NCBI GenBank assembly: GCA_016215105.1
Contig: JACRLJ010000081.1
Span: 44,079-108,078 of the forward strand
Reading direction: 5' to 3'
Origin: Candidatus Hydrogenedentota bacterium
Lineage (GTDB): Bacteria; Hydrogenedentota; Hydrogenedentia; Hydrogenedentales; SLHB01
DNA length: 64,000 nucleotides
The notes beneath the pieces were generated by a model, which worked only from the letters and a program-made list of their open reading frames with translations, was not told the DNA's origin and made no database searches. Of the stretch, positions 18,252-26,220 are shown piece after piece. Made by a program: the position numbers and the translations under genes. The first letter of the stretch is position 1. Each line of letters begins with the position of its first letter.

Positions 18252-19557
18252 TGTGTTCTTTTTTGTTGGGTTGCCCTACATCGCGGTGTTCACGATGGTG
18301 GCGGGGACGATCTACCGCTTTCGCAAGGACCGACTCGGTGTCTCCTCGCTGTCGTCGCAGTTTCTTGAGAGTAAGGCGCTGCTTTGGGGATCGGTCCCGT
18401 GGCATATCGGCATCGCCGTTGTATTCCTCGGACATCTGATTCCCCTGCTCGCGCCGGGGGTGTGGCAAGCGCTGGTCGCGCGCCGCGCCTTCCTAATCAC
18501 GATAGAGACACTGGGCTCGTGCGCCGCATCGCTCTGTTTGGTGGGATTGGTGATTCTGGCGATTCGCCGATTTGCGAGCTCCAAACTCCAAACGGTGACT
18601 ACGGCCATGGACTTGGTGGTGGTGAACTTGCTCATCGCGCAAGTGGTGTTAGGTCTTGGAGTCGCCACGGCGCACCGCTGGGGCGCGGTGTGGTCCACGG
18701 GGACCACGACGCCGTATCTGTGGTCCTTGCTCCGGTTCAATCCCGACGTCTCGTACGTCGCCGAACTGCCCGCGTTGGTTCGAGTGCATTTGGTGGGCGC
18801 CTTCGTGGTGTTTCTGCTGGTCCCGTTTTCCCGGCTCGTGCATATGTTTTCGCTTCCTCTGGAATATCTATTCCGCCCGCCGCAAAAAGTGGTCTGGGCC
18901 AATCCACGGCGCCTGCTTCATGCGCATGCCGCCGTCGCCGCGATGGAAAGCCGCCGTCTGTTCTTGAAGGCGTCGTTTGGCTTGGCCGGGGCGGGAGCAT
19001 TGTTGTCGGTCGGAGTCTTTGACAAGTTTCTCGGCTTCTTCCGCGGTCCGCGCATGACCCCGGACGAGGAGGCGAAATTGCTCAAGACCCGGCTGGATCG
19101 CCTGCAACTCACCGTGGAAGAACGCGAGCTTGAACTGGAACGAATCCGCAGTGAGCAGATCTTCGTGGCCAAGGTTGGCGAACTGTCTCCGAAGGACGGA
19201 AAGTACTTCATTGATTACAAAATGCGGCCCGCGCTGGCCTTTCGTGACGAGCAAGGGTTGCCGAGGCTCATTTCCGCCAAATGCACGCATCTGGGCTGTA
19301 CCGTCGCCAGCTCGGTCGACAGCACGAACCGGCTGCTGTGCCCGTGCCATATGTCCTATTTCGATGTGAAGTCCGGCGCCCCGCTAGAAGGGTCGCCAGC
19401 CAAGGCCCCCTTGCCGTTGCTGGGCTGGATCTTGGTCGATCCCAATGGCAAAACGGTGGCGAGCCAAGGTCCTGACGGAAAACTCGAAGGCAAGCCCGAC
19501 CCCGCGACCCTGGACGTGTGCAGCGTCTATATCGCCAAGCAGTACGAGGAGGCGTAA
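18244..19557 (+). CDS. narI: Fusion of nitrate reductase gamma subunit (NarI) and a Rieske [2Fe-2S] protein
   Basis: 437 residues, about twice the length of NarI. Residues 1-225 form a five-helix cytochrome b with His54, His64, His182 and His200; spacings of 10 and 18 equal those of the E. coli haem ligands (His56/66, His187/205). A Tat-like SRRLFLK at 236-242 precedes a sixth helix (243-265), the usual N-terminus of a Rieske protein. A charged helix (272-303) leads to the cluster domain: CTHLGC (347-352) and CPCHMS (366-371), with Cys347/His349/Cys366/His369 as ligands. The Rieske domain is thus on the periplasmic side. Start ATG 18244 follows AGGAGG. The cytochrome b gene follows 2 bp later. 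The fused form is unusual to me. Confidence 0.93.
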   Translation: MFDVFFFVGLPYIAVFTMVAGTIYRFRKDRLGVSSLSSQFLESKALLWGSVPWHIGIAVVFLGHLIPLLAPGVWQALVARRAFLITIETLGSCAASLCLVGLVILAIRRFASSKLQTVTTAMDLVVVNLLIAQVVLGLGVATAHRWGAVWSTGTTTPYLWSLLRFNPDVSYVAELPALVRVHLVGAFVVFLLVPFSRLVHMFSLPLEYLFRPPQKVVWANPRRLLHAHAAVAAMESRRLFLKASFGLAGAGALLSVGVFDKFLGFFRGPRMTPDEEAKLLKTRLDRLQLTVEERELELERIRSEQIFVAKVGELSPKDGKYFIDYKMRPALAFRDEQGLPRLISAKCTHLGCTVASSVDSTNRLLCPCHMSYFDVKSGAPLEGSPAKAPLPLLGWILVDPNGKTVASQGPDGKLEGKPDPATLDVCSVYIAKQYEEA

Positions 19558-19559
19558 AC

Positions 19560-20663
19560 ATGCCCACTGCGCGGACACAAGACCTGATGCGCTTTTTGGC
19601 GGAACGCTTTCCCCTTGAGAAGTTCAGCTTTCGCTCGCTTGTCCAGAAGAAGGAGGTGCCCCTTCACAAGATGGCGTGGGCCTACTACCTTGGTGGATTG
19701 GCGCTGTTTTGCTTCTTCATTCAATTATCGACCGGTCTACTGCTACTGTTCTACTACGAGCCGACCGTTAGTGATGCGCATGCCTCGGTGGAGTTTATTA
19801 CGCATAACGTCAGCGGTGGCGCTCTGATTCGTAACCTCCACACCTGGTCGTCGTCGGCGATGATCCTGTTTGTCCTGGCGCATTTGGTTACGACCTTCGC
19901 CATGAAGGCGTTTGAGAAACCCCGGGAGATGACCTGGATCAGCGGCGTGGTTCTGCTCTTGTTGACCTTCGCCTTCGGGTTTACCGGCTATCTACTGCCG
20001 TGGCACCAGATCGCGGTAAACGCGACCAAGGTCGGACTGCAATCCATTGAAGAGGCCGGCCGCTATCTTCCCGGCGAGTTGGGCAAGTTGCCCGGACAGA
20101 TCAAAGAACTCATCCAGGGCGAACAAAGTGTTGGCCAGGCGACGCTGAGCCGCTTCTACGCGCTCCATGTGGTCATCTTGCCGTTTACCTTGTGCGCCCT
20201 GCTCGGCTTCCACTTGCTTTCGGTTCAGTTACATGGAATGAGTCAGGGCGTGGATAAGGCGACGAACAAGACGGAGGCGTTCTTCCCGTTCTTCCTCTTG
20301 AAGGATTTCTCGCTGTGGGGAATTGGGTTTCTGGTCATGTTTGTGTTGGCCCTATGTCTCCCCTTTGAGTCCTTCTTTTCCTTTCCGCTCTTCCAGCCCT
20401 TTGACCCGCTCGGCTCCACGCCCGAAGGTATCAAACCGGAGTGGTACTTCTTCTTCGTCTATTATCCGCTGGAGTTGCTGCCTTTCTGGTTCATCATGTT
20501 GGCGTCAACCGTCGCGCTGGGCGGGCTTTTTATGACGCCGTGGCTGTTTCGTCCTGCGAACCGCCGCACCTTGGCCTTCCTGGCGTGCGCGGCCGCGCTG
20601 TACCTGATTGTGATGACCGTGTTCGGGCAGAACATTTACGCCTTGTTCAAAGGAAGCCAGTAA
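19560..20663 (+). CDS. Cytochrome b (b6-type, full length) of a quinol:cytochrome c module
   Basis: 367 residues. Together with the fused Rieske domain it should oxidise quinol and pass electrons to cytochrome c. His94/His108 (spacing 14) and His203/His218 (spacing 15) match the cytochrome b6 pattern. PEWY at 293-296 is the Qo-site motif, and residues ~250-365 give the extra helices of a subunit IV-like C-terminus, so b6 and subunit IV are fused. The region YYLGG (42-46) has Tyr where b6 has the Cys that binds haem ci, although alignment is needed. It starts 2 bp after the NarI-Rieske stop. Confidence 0.9.
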   Translation: MPTARTQDLMRFLAERFPLEKFSFRSLVQKKEVPLHKMAWAYYLGGLALFCFFIQLSTGLLLLFYYEPTVSDAHASVEFITHNVSGGALIRNLHTWSSSAMILFVLAHLVTTFAMKAFEKPREMTWISGVVLLLLTFAFGFTGYLLPWHQIAVNATKVGLQSIEEAGRYLPGELGKLPGQIKELIQGEQSVGQATLSRFYALHVVILPFTLCALLGFHLLSVQLHGMSQGVDKATNKTEAFFPFFLLKDFSLWGIGFLVMFVLALCLPFESFFSFPLFQPFDPLGSTPEGIKPEWYFFFVYYPLELLPFWFIMLASTVALGGLFMTPWLFRPANRRTLAFLACAAALYLIVMTVFGQNIYALFKGSQ

Positions 20664-20686
20664 TGTCTATGCGGAGGAACCAACCC

Positions 20687-21295
20687 ATGGCGCTGCGTGT
20701 CGCGATACTCTTCGGCGTGGCGGCGCTGGCCGGGCGGGGCGCACACGCCTATCCCGAGTTTCAGCGCTATAGTCAGCAGGTATCCGGGCGATTCGTGAAT
20801 TGCGCGATGTGCCATGTCCATCCGGACGGTCCCATAGGCCTAAAGCCCGGCCAAATTGGCAAGCTGACTCCGGCCGAGTTGGGCCAGTTGAATAGCGCGC
20901 GCGGCGCGTTTCTGCCCGGGCAGGATGTTATGAATCCCATCTTGAACGAGTTTGGAAACGCGTTGCTCAAGAAGCTTGGAAAGAAGCGCATACTCGAGCT
21001 GCGGCTGCAACCCGACCAGTTGGCCGACGCGTACGGGTATGAAAGCGATATCGATGGCGACGGCGTTCCGGACGCGCACGAGTTCCTGCAAGGCACGGAC
21101 CCCGTCGATCCGCAAAACGGGGCGCCTTGGGCGCTTTTCACGCACAACCTTCGCCGCTATGCGTTCCCACACTTATTCCTACTGGTCACGGCAACGGCGC
21201 TGGGGCTGTTCGGGATGAATAACCTGTTGAAGTGGTTTCATCAGACGATGGACAAAGGCTCGCCAGAGCCCGGCGCCACGGGGACAAAGCACTAG
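20687..21295 (+). CDS. Membrane-anchored monohaem cytochrome c with an EF-hand-like loop
   Basis: 202 residues. The signal peptide ends near residue 21 (AHA). One haem site, CAMCH (39-43), is followed by a helical segment. Residues 121-132 (DIDGDGVPDAHE) match the EF-hand calcium loop at positions 1, 3, 5, 6, 9 and 12. A helix at 160-182 (FPHLFLLVTATALGLFGM) anchors the C-terminus. ATG 20687 is favoured by GGAGG at 20673-20677; an in-frame ATG at 20663, inside the cytochrome b stop, is the alternative. Probably the electron acceptor or shuttle for the adjacent Rieske/cytochrome b module. Confidence 0.78.
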   Translation: MALRVAILFGVAALAGRGAHAYPEFQRYSQQVSGRFVNCAMCHVHPDGPIGLKPGQIGKLTPAELGQLNSARGAFLPGQDVMNPILNEFGNALLKKLGKKRILELRLQPDQLADAYGYESDIDGDGVPDAHEFLQGTDPVDPQNGAPWALFTHNLRRYAFPHLFLLVTATALGLFGMNNLLKWFHQTMDKGSPEPGATGTKH

Positions 21296-21329
21296 TCGCC
21301 GCTCGGGGACTAGCGGGAGGAATCGAACC

Positions 21330-22841
21330 ATGGCCGGTAACGGGAAGGCCGTCACTGTGTTAGCGCTCAATACCTTGGCGTTCACGGTGTGTTTTGCGTG
21401 TTGGATGCTCAATGGCGTACTCATCACCTTCTTCAGTGAGAACCAACTCTTTCATTTTACTGATTCTCAAATCGGCTGGCTCATAGGTATCCCCGTGCTG
21501 AGCGGATCACTCATCCGCCTGCCGGTAGGCATCTTGACGGACAAGTACGGCGGGAAGTGGGTCTATGCGGGCGTGATGCTTATCGCCGCAATCCCCATGT
21601 ATCTGCTGAGCTACGCCCACACCTTCGCGCATTTCTTCTGGGCCAGCCTCGGGTTCGGACTTGCCGGCACGTCGTTTGCCGTCGGTATCGCCTACACCTC
21701 GGTCTGGTTCAAGCGCGAACATCAAGGCGCCGCATTGGGGATCTTTGGCGCGGGAAACGCGGGCGCGGCGCTGACTAGTATGGGCGCGCCGGTGCTCCTG
21801 CGCTGGCTGACCAACAACGGCGAAAACCTCGAGGCGTGGCGGCAGATGCCCCGCATTTACGCCGCCAGTTTGGTCATTATGACCGTGGTGTTCGCGCTTC
21901 TTGCCTGGCCCAAAAAAGTCGACGATACGCACATCACGAGTTTGCGTCAGCGCCTCGAGCCCTTGCGCTATCCCCGCGTCTGGCGCTTCGGCCTCTACTA
22001 CTTCTTGGTCTTCGGCGGATTCGTCGCCTTGTCCCAGTGGCTCATTCCCTATTACGTCAGCGTCTACATGATGCCCCTGGCCACGGCCGGTATGGTTGCG
22101 TCCATATTCAGCCTGCCGTCCGGAGTCATTCGCGCTCTGGGCGGATTTCTTTCCGATCACTACGGCGCCCGCAGGGTCATGTATTGGGTGCTTAGCAGTT
22201 GCCTGGTCTGCTGCGCCTTGCTAATCATTCCGCGCATGGATATCCACTCGCCCGGCAAAGGAATCATGGTCAAGCGCAGCGGCACAGTGACCAAGGTTAT
22301 CCCAACACAAATCATGGTGGACGACCTGGCCTATGCCGTAAAGGCGGAAGGTGAGGCGATATCCAAGGACCAAACCCTGCTCGTCCTGCCTACGCTTCGG
22401 ACCTGGCAAGAGCCTGTCGTCAAGGTGGGCGATAAGGTCAAGAAGAAACAACTTCTCGCGAGCGGCATGACGCACATCTACTTCCAAGCCAATGTCTGGG
22501 TATTCACCGGACTGGTCTTCGTTGTCGGCATCATGATGGGGATAGGCAAGGCCGCTGTGTATAAACACATTCCTGAATACTTCCCAAAGGAGGTCGGCGT
22601 CGTGGGCGGTATCGTGGGTGTGTTGGGCGGTCTCGGCGGATTCTTCTGTCCTATCCTGTTCGGCTACATGCTAGAGTGGACAGGGCTATGGATCACCTGT
22701 TGGTTCTTCTTTGCGGGGCTGGCCGCGGTGTGCCTGTGCTGGATGCATGTGGTCATTCAGCAAATGATGAACCGGGAAGCGGCAATTCACGCGGAAAAGA
22801 TCGAGTACATGGCGCCGGCGGCGGTGGCTGAGAACGCATAG
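21330..22841 (+). CDS. narK: NarK-family nitrate/nitrite transporter with inserted soluble domain
   Basis: 503 residues, MFS fold with about 12 helices. NarK-type signatures are visible in the nitrate-binding region (AGNAGAALTS near 146-155) and in the second half (GVVGGIVGVLGGLGG, near 427-441). Between the sixth-to-ninth-helix region and the last helices lies a soluble insertion of about 80 residues (about 305-385; SGTVTKVIP, KVGDKVKKK) that resembles a lipoyl/biotin-like barrel (inference). Probably a proton-linked nitrate importer. Start ATG 21330 after GGGAGGAA. Confidence 0.88.
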   Translation: MAGNGKAVTVLALNTLAFTVCFACWMLNGVLITFFSENQLFHFTDSQIGWLIGIPVLSGSLIRLPVGILTDKYGGKWVYAGVMLIAAIPMYLLSYAHTFAHFFWASLGFGLAGTSFAVGIAYTSVWFKREHQGAALGIFGAGNAGAALTSMGAPVLLRWLTNNGENLEAWRQMPRIYAASLVIMTVVFALLAWPKKVDDTHITSLRQRLEPLRYPRVWRFGLYYFLVFGGFVALSQWLIPYYVSVYMMPLATAGMVASIFSLPSGVIRALGGFLSDHYGARRVMYWVLSSCLVCCALLIIPRMDIHSPGKGIMVKRSGTVTKVIPTQIMVDDLAYAVKAEGEAISKDQTLLVLPTLRTWQEPVVKVGDKVKKKQLLASGMTHIYFQANVWVFTGLVFVVGIMMGIGKAAVYKHIPEYFPKEVGVVGGIVGVLGGLGGFFCPILFGYMLEWTGLWITCWFFFAGLAAVCLCWMHVVIQQMMNREAAIHAEKIEYMAPAAVAENA

Positions 22842-22868
22842 CCGCAAGCTGTGCAGGAGGAATTATCT

Positions 22869-24485
22869 ATGAGTCGTAATACCCAGTGGGACCCGGAAGA
22901 TAGTGCGTTCTGGGAACGCGAGGGAAAGGGCATTGCGTTCCGTAACTTATGGATCTCGATCCCCAACCTGCTGATGGGGTTTGGCATTTGGATTTACTGG
23001 AGCGTTATCGTCAGTGTCATCCAGGGAATTCATGATGGCAACGTGGCGTTGTTTGCATTTCTGGATCCAAACGGCCAACCCCTTACTGGCAACGCCTACA
23101 AAGCGCTGCTGTACACGCTTCCGGCGGTGGCCGGCTTGTCGGGCGCGACCTTGCGTATCCCGAACTCGTTCATGATCGCCATCTGCGGCGGGCGCAATGT
23201 GAAATTCATGACCTCGCTGCTGCTGATCGTGCCGGCACTGAGCACCGGCTTCGCCTTGAAAGATCCCAGCACGCCCTTCTTCACCTACATTGTTCTGGCT
23301 GCGCTGTGCGGCGTCGGCGGGGGGGCGTTTGCGTCGTCCATGTCCAACATCAATTTCTTCTTCCCGAAACGCATGCAAGGCCTGTCACTTGGACTAAACG
23401 CGGGACTGGGAAACTTGGGCGTGTCCGTGTTCCAACTTGCCATTCCGTGGGTAATTACCTTCGGTATCTTCGGCGGCCCATCGTTTACCATGAAAGGCGC
23501 GCCGGTTTGGCCGCACAATGCAGCCTTGGTGTGGGTTCCCATCCTCGGACTGCTTACCCTGCTCGCGTTCACGCTCATGAACAACCTGCCGCAGCATTTT
23601 TCGGGTTCGACGCTGGTGGCCTGCGGCCGCTATCTCTGGCTCGAACTGCTGGGGTACTGCGGCGTCGCCGTGGCGATCACGTTATTGCTGCAATCTAAAA
23701 CCTGGACCTTCGCGCCTGAGCTGGTCAGGACGCTGGTGATCGTGGTGGTGGCGGTAGCGGTGACGATGGCGCTGATGCGCTTTGCCACCCCGCGTCAGAC
23801 CCGCGACAGTCTGCAGAAGCAGTTCGTTATCTTCTCGAACAAGCACAATTGGGTCATGACTTACCTCTATGTCATGACCTTCGGAAGCTTCATTGGCTAC
23901 TCAAGCGCGTTTCCAAAACTCCTCAAGGACGTGTTCGGCTATATTCGCGTTGACGCGCAGGGCGCTCCATTGGCGGACGCCATCGTAAACCCTAACGCTC
24001 CCGACATCCTCAAGTATGCGTTTCTGGGCGCCGCCATGGGCGCCGCGATTCGGCCGGTCGGAGGCTGGCTCTCGGATAAGCTCGGCGGCGCACGGGTCAC
24101 GCAGTGGGACACGCTGATTATGACGATTACCGCCGTGGCGTGCGGGTGGGTGGTGAAACTGGCCATGGCCTCTGCGCATCCCGAAACTTACTTCATGCCT
24201 TTCCTGCTCCTGTTTATCCTCCTGTTCGCAACCACCGGGATCGGAAACGGCTCGACGTTTCGCATGATCGCCGTCATTTTCCCGAAGGATCAGGCCGGAC
24301 CCGTGCTAGGATGGACTTCCGCGGTGGCGGCCTATGGCGCCTTCTTGATCCCCACTATCTTTGCATCGCAAATCACCGCCGGACGGCCTGAATACGCCAT
24401 GTATGGTTTCGCGATCTATTACGTGACGTGTCTGGCATTGAATTGGTGGTACTACGCCCGAGCAAATGCGGAGGTGAAATGTTAA
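22869..24485 (+). CDS. narK: NarK-family nitrate/nitrite transporter (second copy)
   Basis: 538 residues, MFS family, longer than many. It starts with a cytoplasmic N-terminus (WDPEDSAFWEREG) and contains nitrate-transporter signatures such as GLGNLGVSVFQL and GIGNGSTFRMI. It lacks the insertion seen in the first NarK. The pair may divide labour between nitrate/proton import and nitrate/nitrite exchange, as in NarK1/NarK2 fusions (established knowledge; not testable here). Start ATG 22869 with GGAGGAA. Confidence 0.88.
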   Translation: MSRNTQWDPEDSAFWEREGKGIAFRNLWISIPNLLMGFGIWIYWSVIVSVIQGIHDGNVALFAFLDPNGQPLTGNAYKALLYTLPAVAGLSGATLRIPNSFMIAICGGRNVKFMTSLLLIVPALSTGFALKDPSTPFFTYIVLAALCGVGGGAFASSMSNINFFFPKRMQGLSLGLNAGLGNLGVSVFQLAIPWVITFGIFGGPSFTMKGAPVWPHNAALVWVPILGLLTLLAFTLMNNLPQHFSGSTLVACGRYLWLELLGYCGVAVAITLLLQSKTWTFAPELVRTLVIVVVAVAVTMALMRFATPRQTRDSLQKQFVIFSNKHNWVMTYLYVMTFGSFIGYSSAFPKLLKDVFGYIRVDAQGAPLADAIVNPNAPDILKYAFLGAAMGAAIRPVGGWLSDKLGGARVTQWDTLIMTITAVACGWVVKLAMASAHPETYFMPFLLLFILLFATTGIGNGSTFRMIAVIFPKDQAGPVLGWTSAVAAYGAFLIPTIFASQITAGRPEYAMYGFAIYYVTCLALNWWYYARANAEVKC

Positions 24486-24526
24486 GTGGAAGGTGGAGTT
24501 AAACTAACGTGGGAGGTCAATGGGTC

Positions 24527-26098
24527 ATGAAGGAAAGGATTCTGTTGTTGGCGCTCGCGATGACGCTCGTGTCGTCCGCATTCGCCGAGCTCCAAGATGT
24601 CGTGGCGGGTGGGTCTATCAAGATTCGCGGCGGACGGTATATGGACACGTACACGTCTCCAACGAACCGCCAGATCCGCTGGCCGGGATTCTTCCTGCCT
24701 ACACGCGCCATTGGCGACGTCAACGGCGGACAAACGGTGCTTAGTCCGTATTCGTGGGGCGGTTCGAACGACACGGCGGTCGTGCAGCAATACACCAAGC
24801 TCAATGTGCGCGGCGATTTCACCAACGACGTCAGCGCGTTCATCGAACTGGACAGCTACGCGCGATGGGGCCGGGACTTCCGCTCCAACTACATCACCGG
24901 CTTCGATTTCCGCAACACGCCCTCGCCCAACGACGTCGATCTCTATCAGGGCTACATCGAAGCGCGCAACATGTTCGGGTATCCTGTGCGCGCGCGCATT
25001 GGCCGTCAGGAATTGGCCTTTGGCGGTCAGTGGCTGGTCGGCGCCGGTGGCGGCGGCACGTATCTGTCCAAGCGTTCGTTTGACGGGATCCGCCTGACCT
25101 ACGACACGGACAAGTTCACCGTGGACGCCTGGTGGTCCAAGCTCGCCGAGAACTCGCCGCTCGAACAGGACGGCGACATAGACTTCTACGGGATCTACGG
25201 AACGTACAAGGGTATCGAGAATATTACGCTCGATGCGTACTGGCTCCTGGTTCGCGATGCGCGCCGATTGAACGATACCAACTTCGCATGGTTCCCCGAG
25301 TACATCGAGGATGTTCTCAACATTGATGACTACGACGTGACCAATTTGAACACCGTTGGTCTTCGCGGCGCGGGCACGTATGGCGCGTTCGATTTCAACG
25401 CGGAAGCTGCCTACCAGTTTGGAAACGCCGATCAGATCGGGTCCCGGTTTAAGCCCTTCACCTACGGCGACGATAGCGCGAGTTTTGACGGGCTGTGGGG
25501 CGGTAACGTCGAGTTGGGCTACACCTTCGACATGAACTATACGCCGCGCATCTATATCGGCGGAACGTATTTTGACGGCGAAGACAACCGCTCGATCAGC
25601 TTCTGGAACTGGATCAATCCCTTTGATCGTCCGCAGGCCAGTGTCGGCTTCAACCGCCTGTTTTCGGCGAACCAGTACAGCGTGTTTCTGGACGCCCGCG
25701 CGTCGGCTAATATGTCGAACGTGGGTATCATTCGCGGCGGCGTGAAGGTCACTCCGACCGAAGCGACGGAAGTGTCGTTGAACTTGTCCTACTTTGAGTC
25801 TGTGGGCAATTTTTCCGCGCCTCGCCATTTCTCCATCGGCAAGTTTCGCGTGCCCATTGCCCCCGCGCTCAGTTTCTGGGATCAGAAAAACTCGTCCGAT
25901 CTCGGGATCGAACTGGATCTGGTCGGCGTCTACAAGTACAGCCAGGACCTGGACTTCAAGGCCGGTTACTCGCACTTGTTCGTGGGTGATGGCTTGGCGC
26001 AGGGTAATTACAACGCCTTTAACGGGCTCGGGTTTAACGGGGGACGCGATAACAAAGACGCCGACTACCTGTTCTTCGAGACCGCAATTACATTCTAG
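24527..26098 (+). CDS. Outer-membrane beta-barrel, alginate-export family
   Basis: 523 residues. Signal peptide MKERILLLALAMTLVSSAFA. The mature chain consists of alternating beta strands with aromatic girdles and ends in a terminal aromatic residue (FETAITF), typical of outer-membrane barrels. The region GRQELAFGGQWLVGAGG is typical of the alginate-export (Alginate_exp) family. No export-related polysaccharide genes are near, and it lies between narK and the octahaem cytochrome, so a nitrate, nitrite or general anion pore is plausible (inference). Start ATG 24527 after GGGAGGT. Confidence 0.8.
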   Translation: MKERILLLALAMTLVSSAFAELQDVVAGGSIKIRGGRYMDTYTSPTNRQIRWPGFFLPTRAIGDVNGGQTVLSPYSWGGSNDTAVVQQYTKLNVRGDFTNDVSAFIELDSYARWGRDFRSNYITGFDFRNTPSPNDVDLYQGYIEARNMFGYPVRARIGRQELAFGGQWLVGAGGGGTYLSKRSFDGIRLTYDTDKFTVDAWWSKLAENSPLEQDGDIDFYGIYGTYKGIENITLDAYWLLVRDARRLNDTNFAWFPEYIEDVLNIDDYDVTNLNTVGLRGAGTYGAFDFNAEAAYQFGNADQIGSRFKPFTYGDDSASFDGLWGGNVELGYTFDMNYTPRIYIGGTYFDGEDNRSISFWNWINPFDRPQASVGFNRLFSANQYSVFLDARASANMSNVGIIRGGVKVTPTEATEVSLNLSYFESVGNFSAPRHFSIGKFRVPIAPALSFWDQKNSSDLGIELDLVGVYKYSQDLDFKAGYSHLFVGDGLAQGNYNAFNGLGFNGGRDNKDADYLFFETAITF

Positions 26099-26157
26099 TT
26101 TGAAAGCGGCCTGAGCCGGATCTCCGAGATACGGTTCAGGTCGAGTAATCTGAAGCT

Positions 26158-26189
26158 CCGGGTTGGAACGCGCTCGCGTTCCAACCCGG
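26158..26189. terminator. Strong hairpin between the barrel gene and the octahaem gene
   Basis: CCGGGTTGGAACG and CGTTCCAACCCGG (13-bp arms) around CGCTCG. No T-run follows, so it may be a processing or attenuation hairpin rather than a simple terminator. Confidence 0.6.
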
Positions 26190-26220
26190 AAACTACCCAA
26201 GGGAGATGGGAGATTACACT

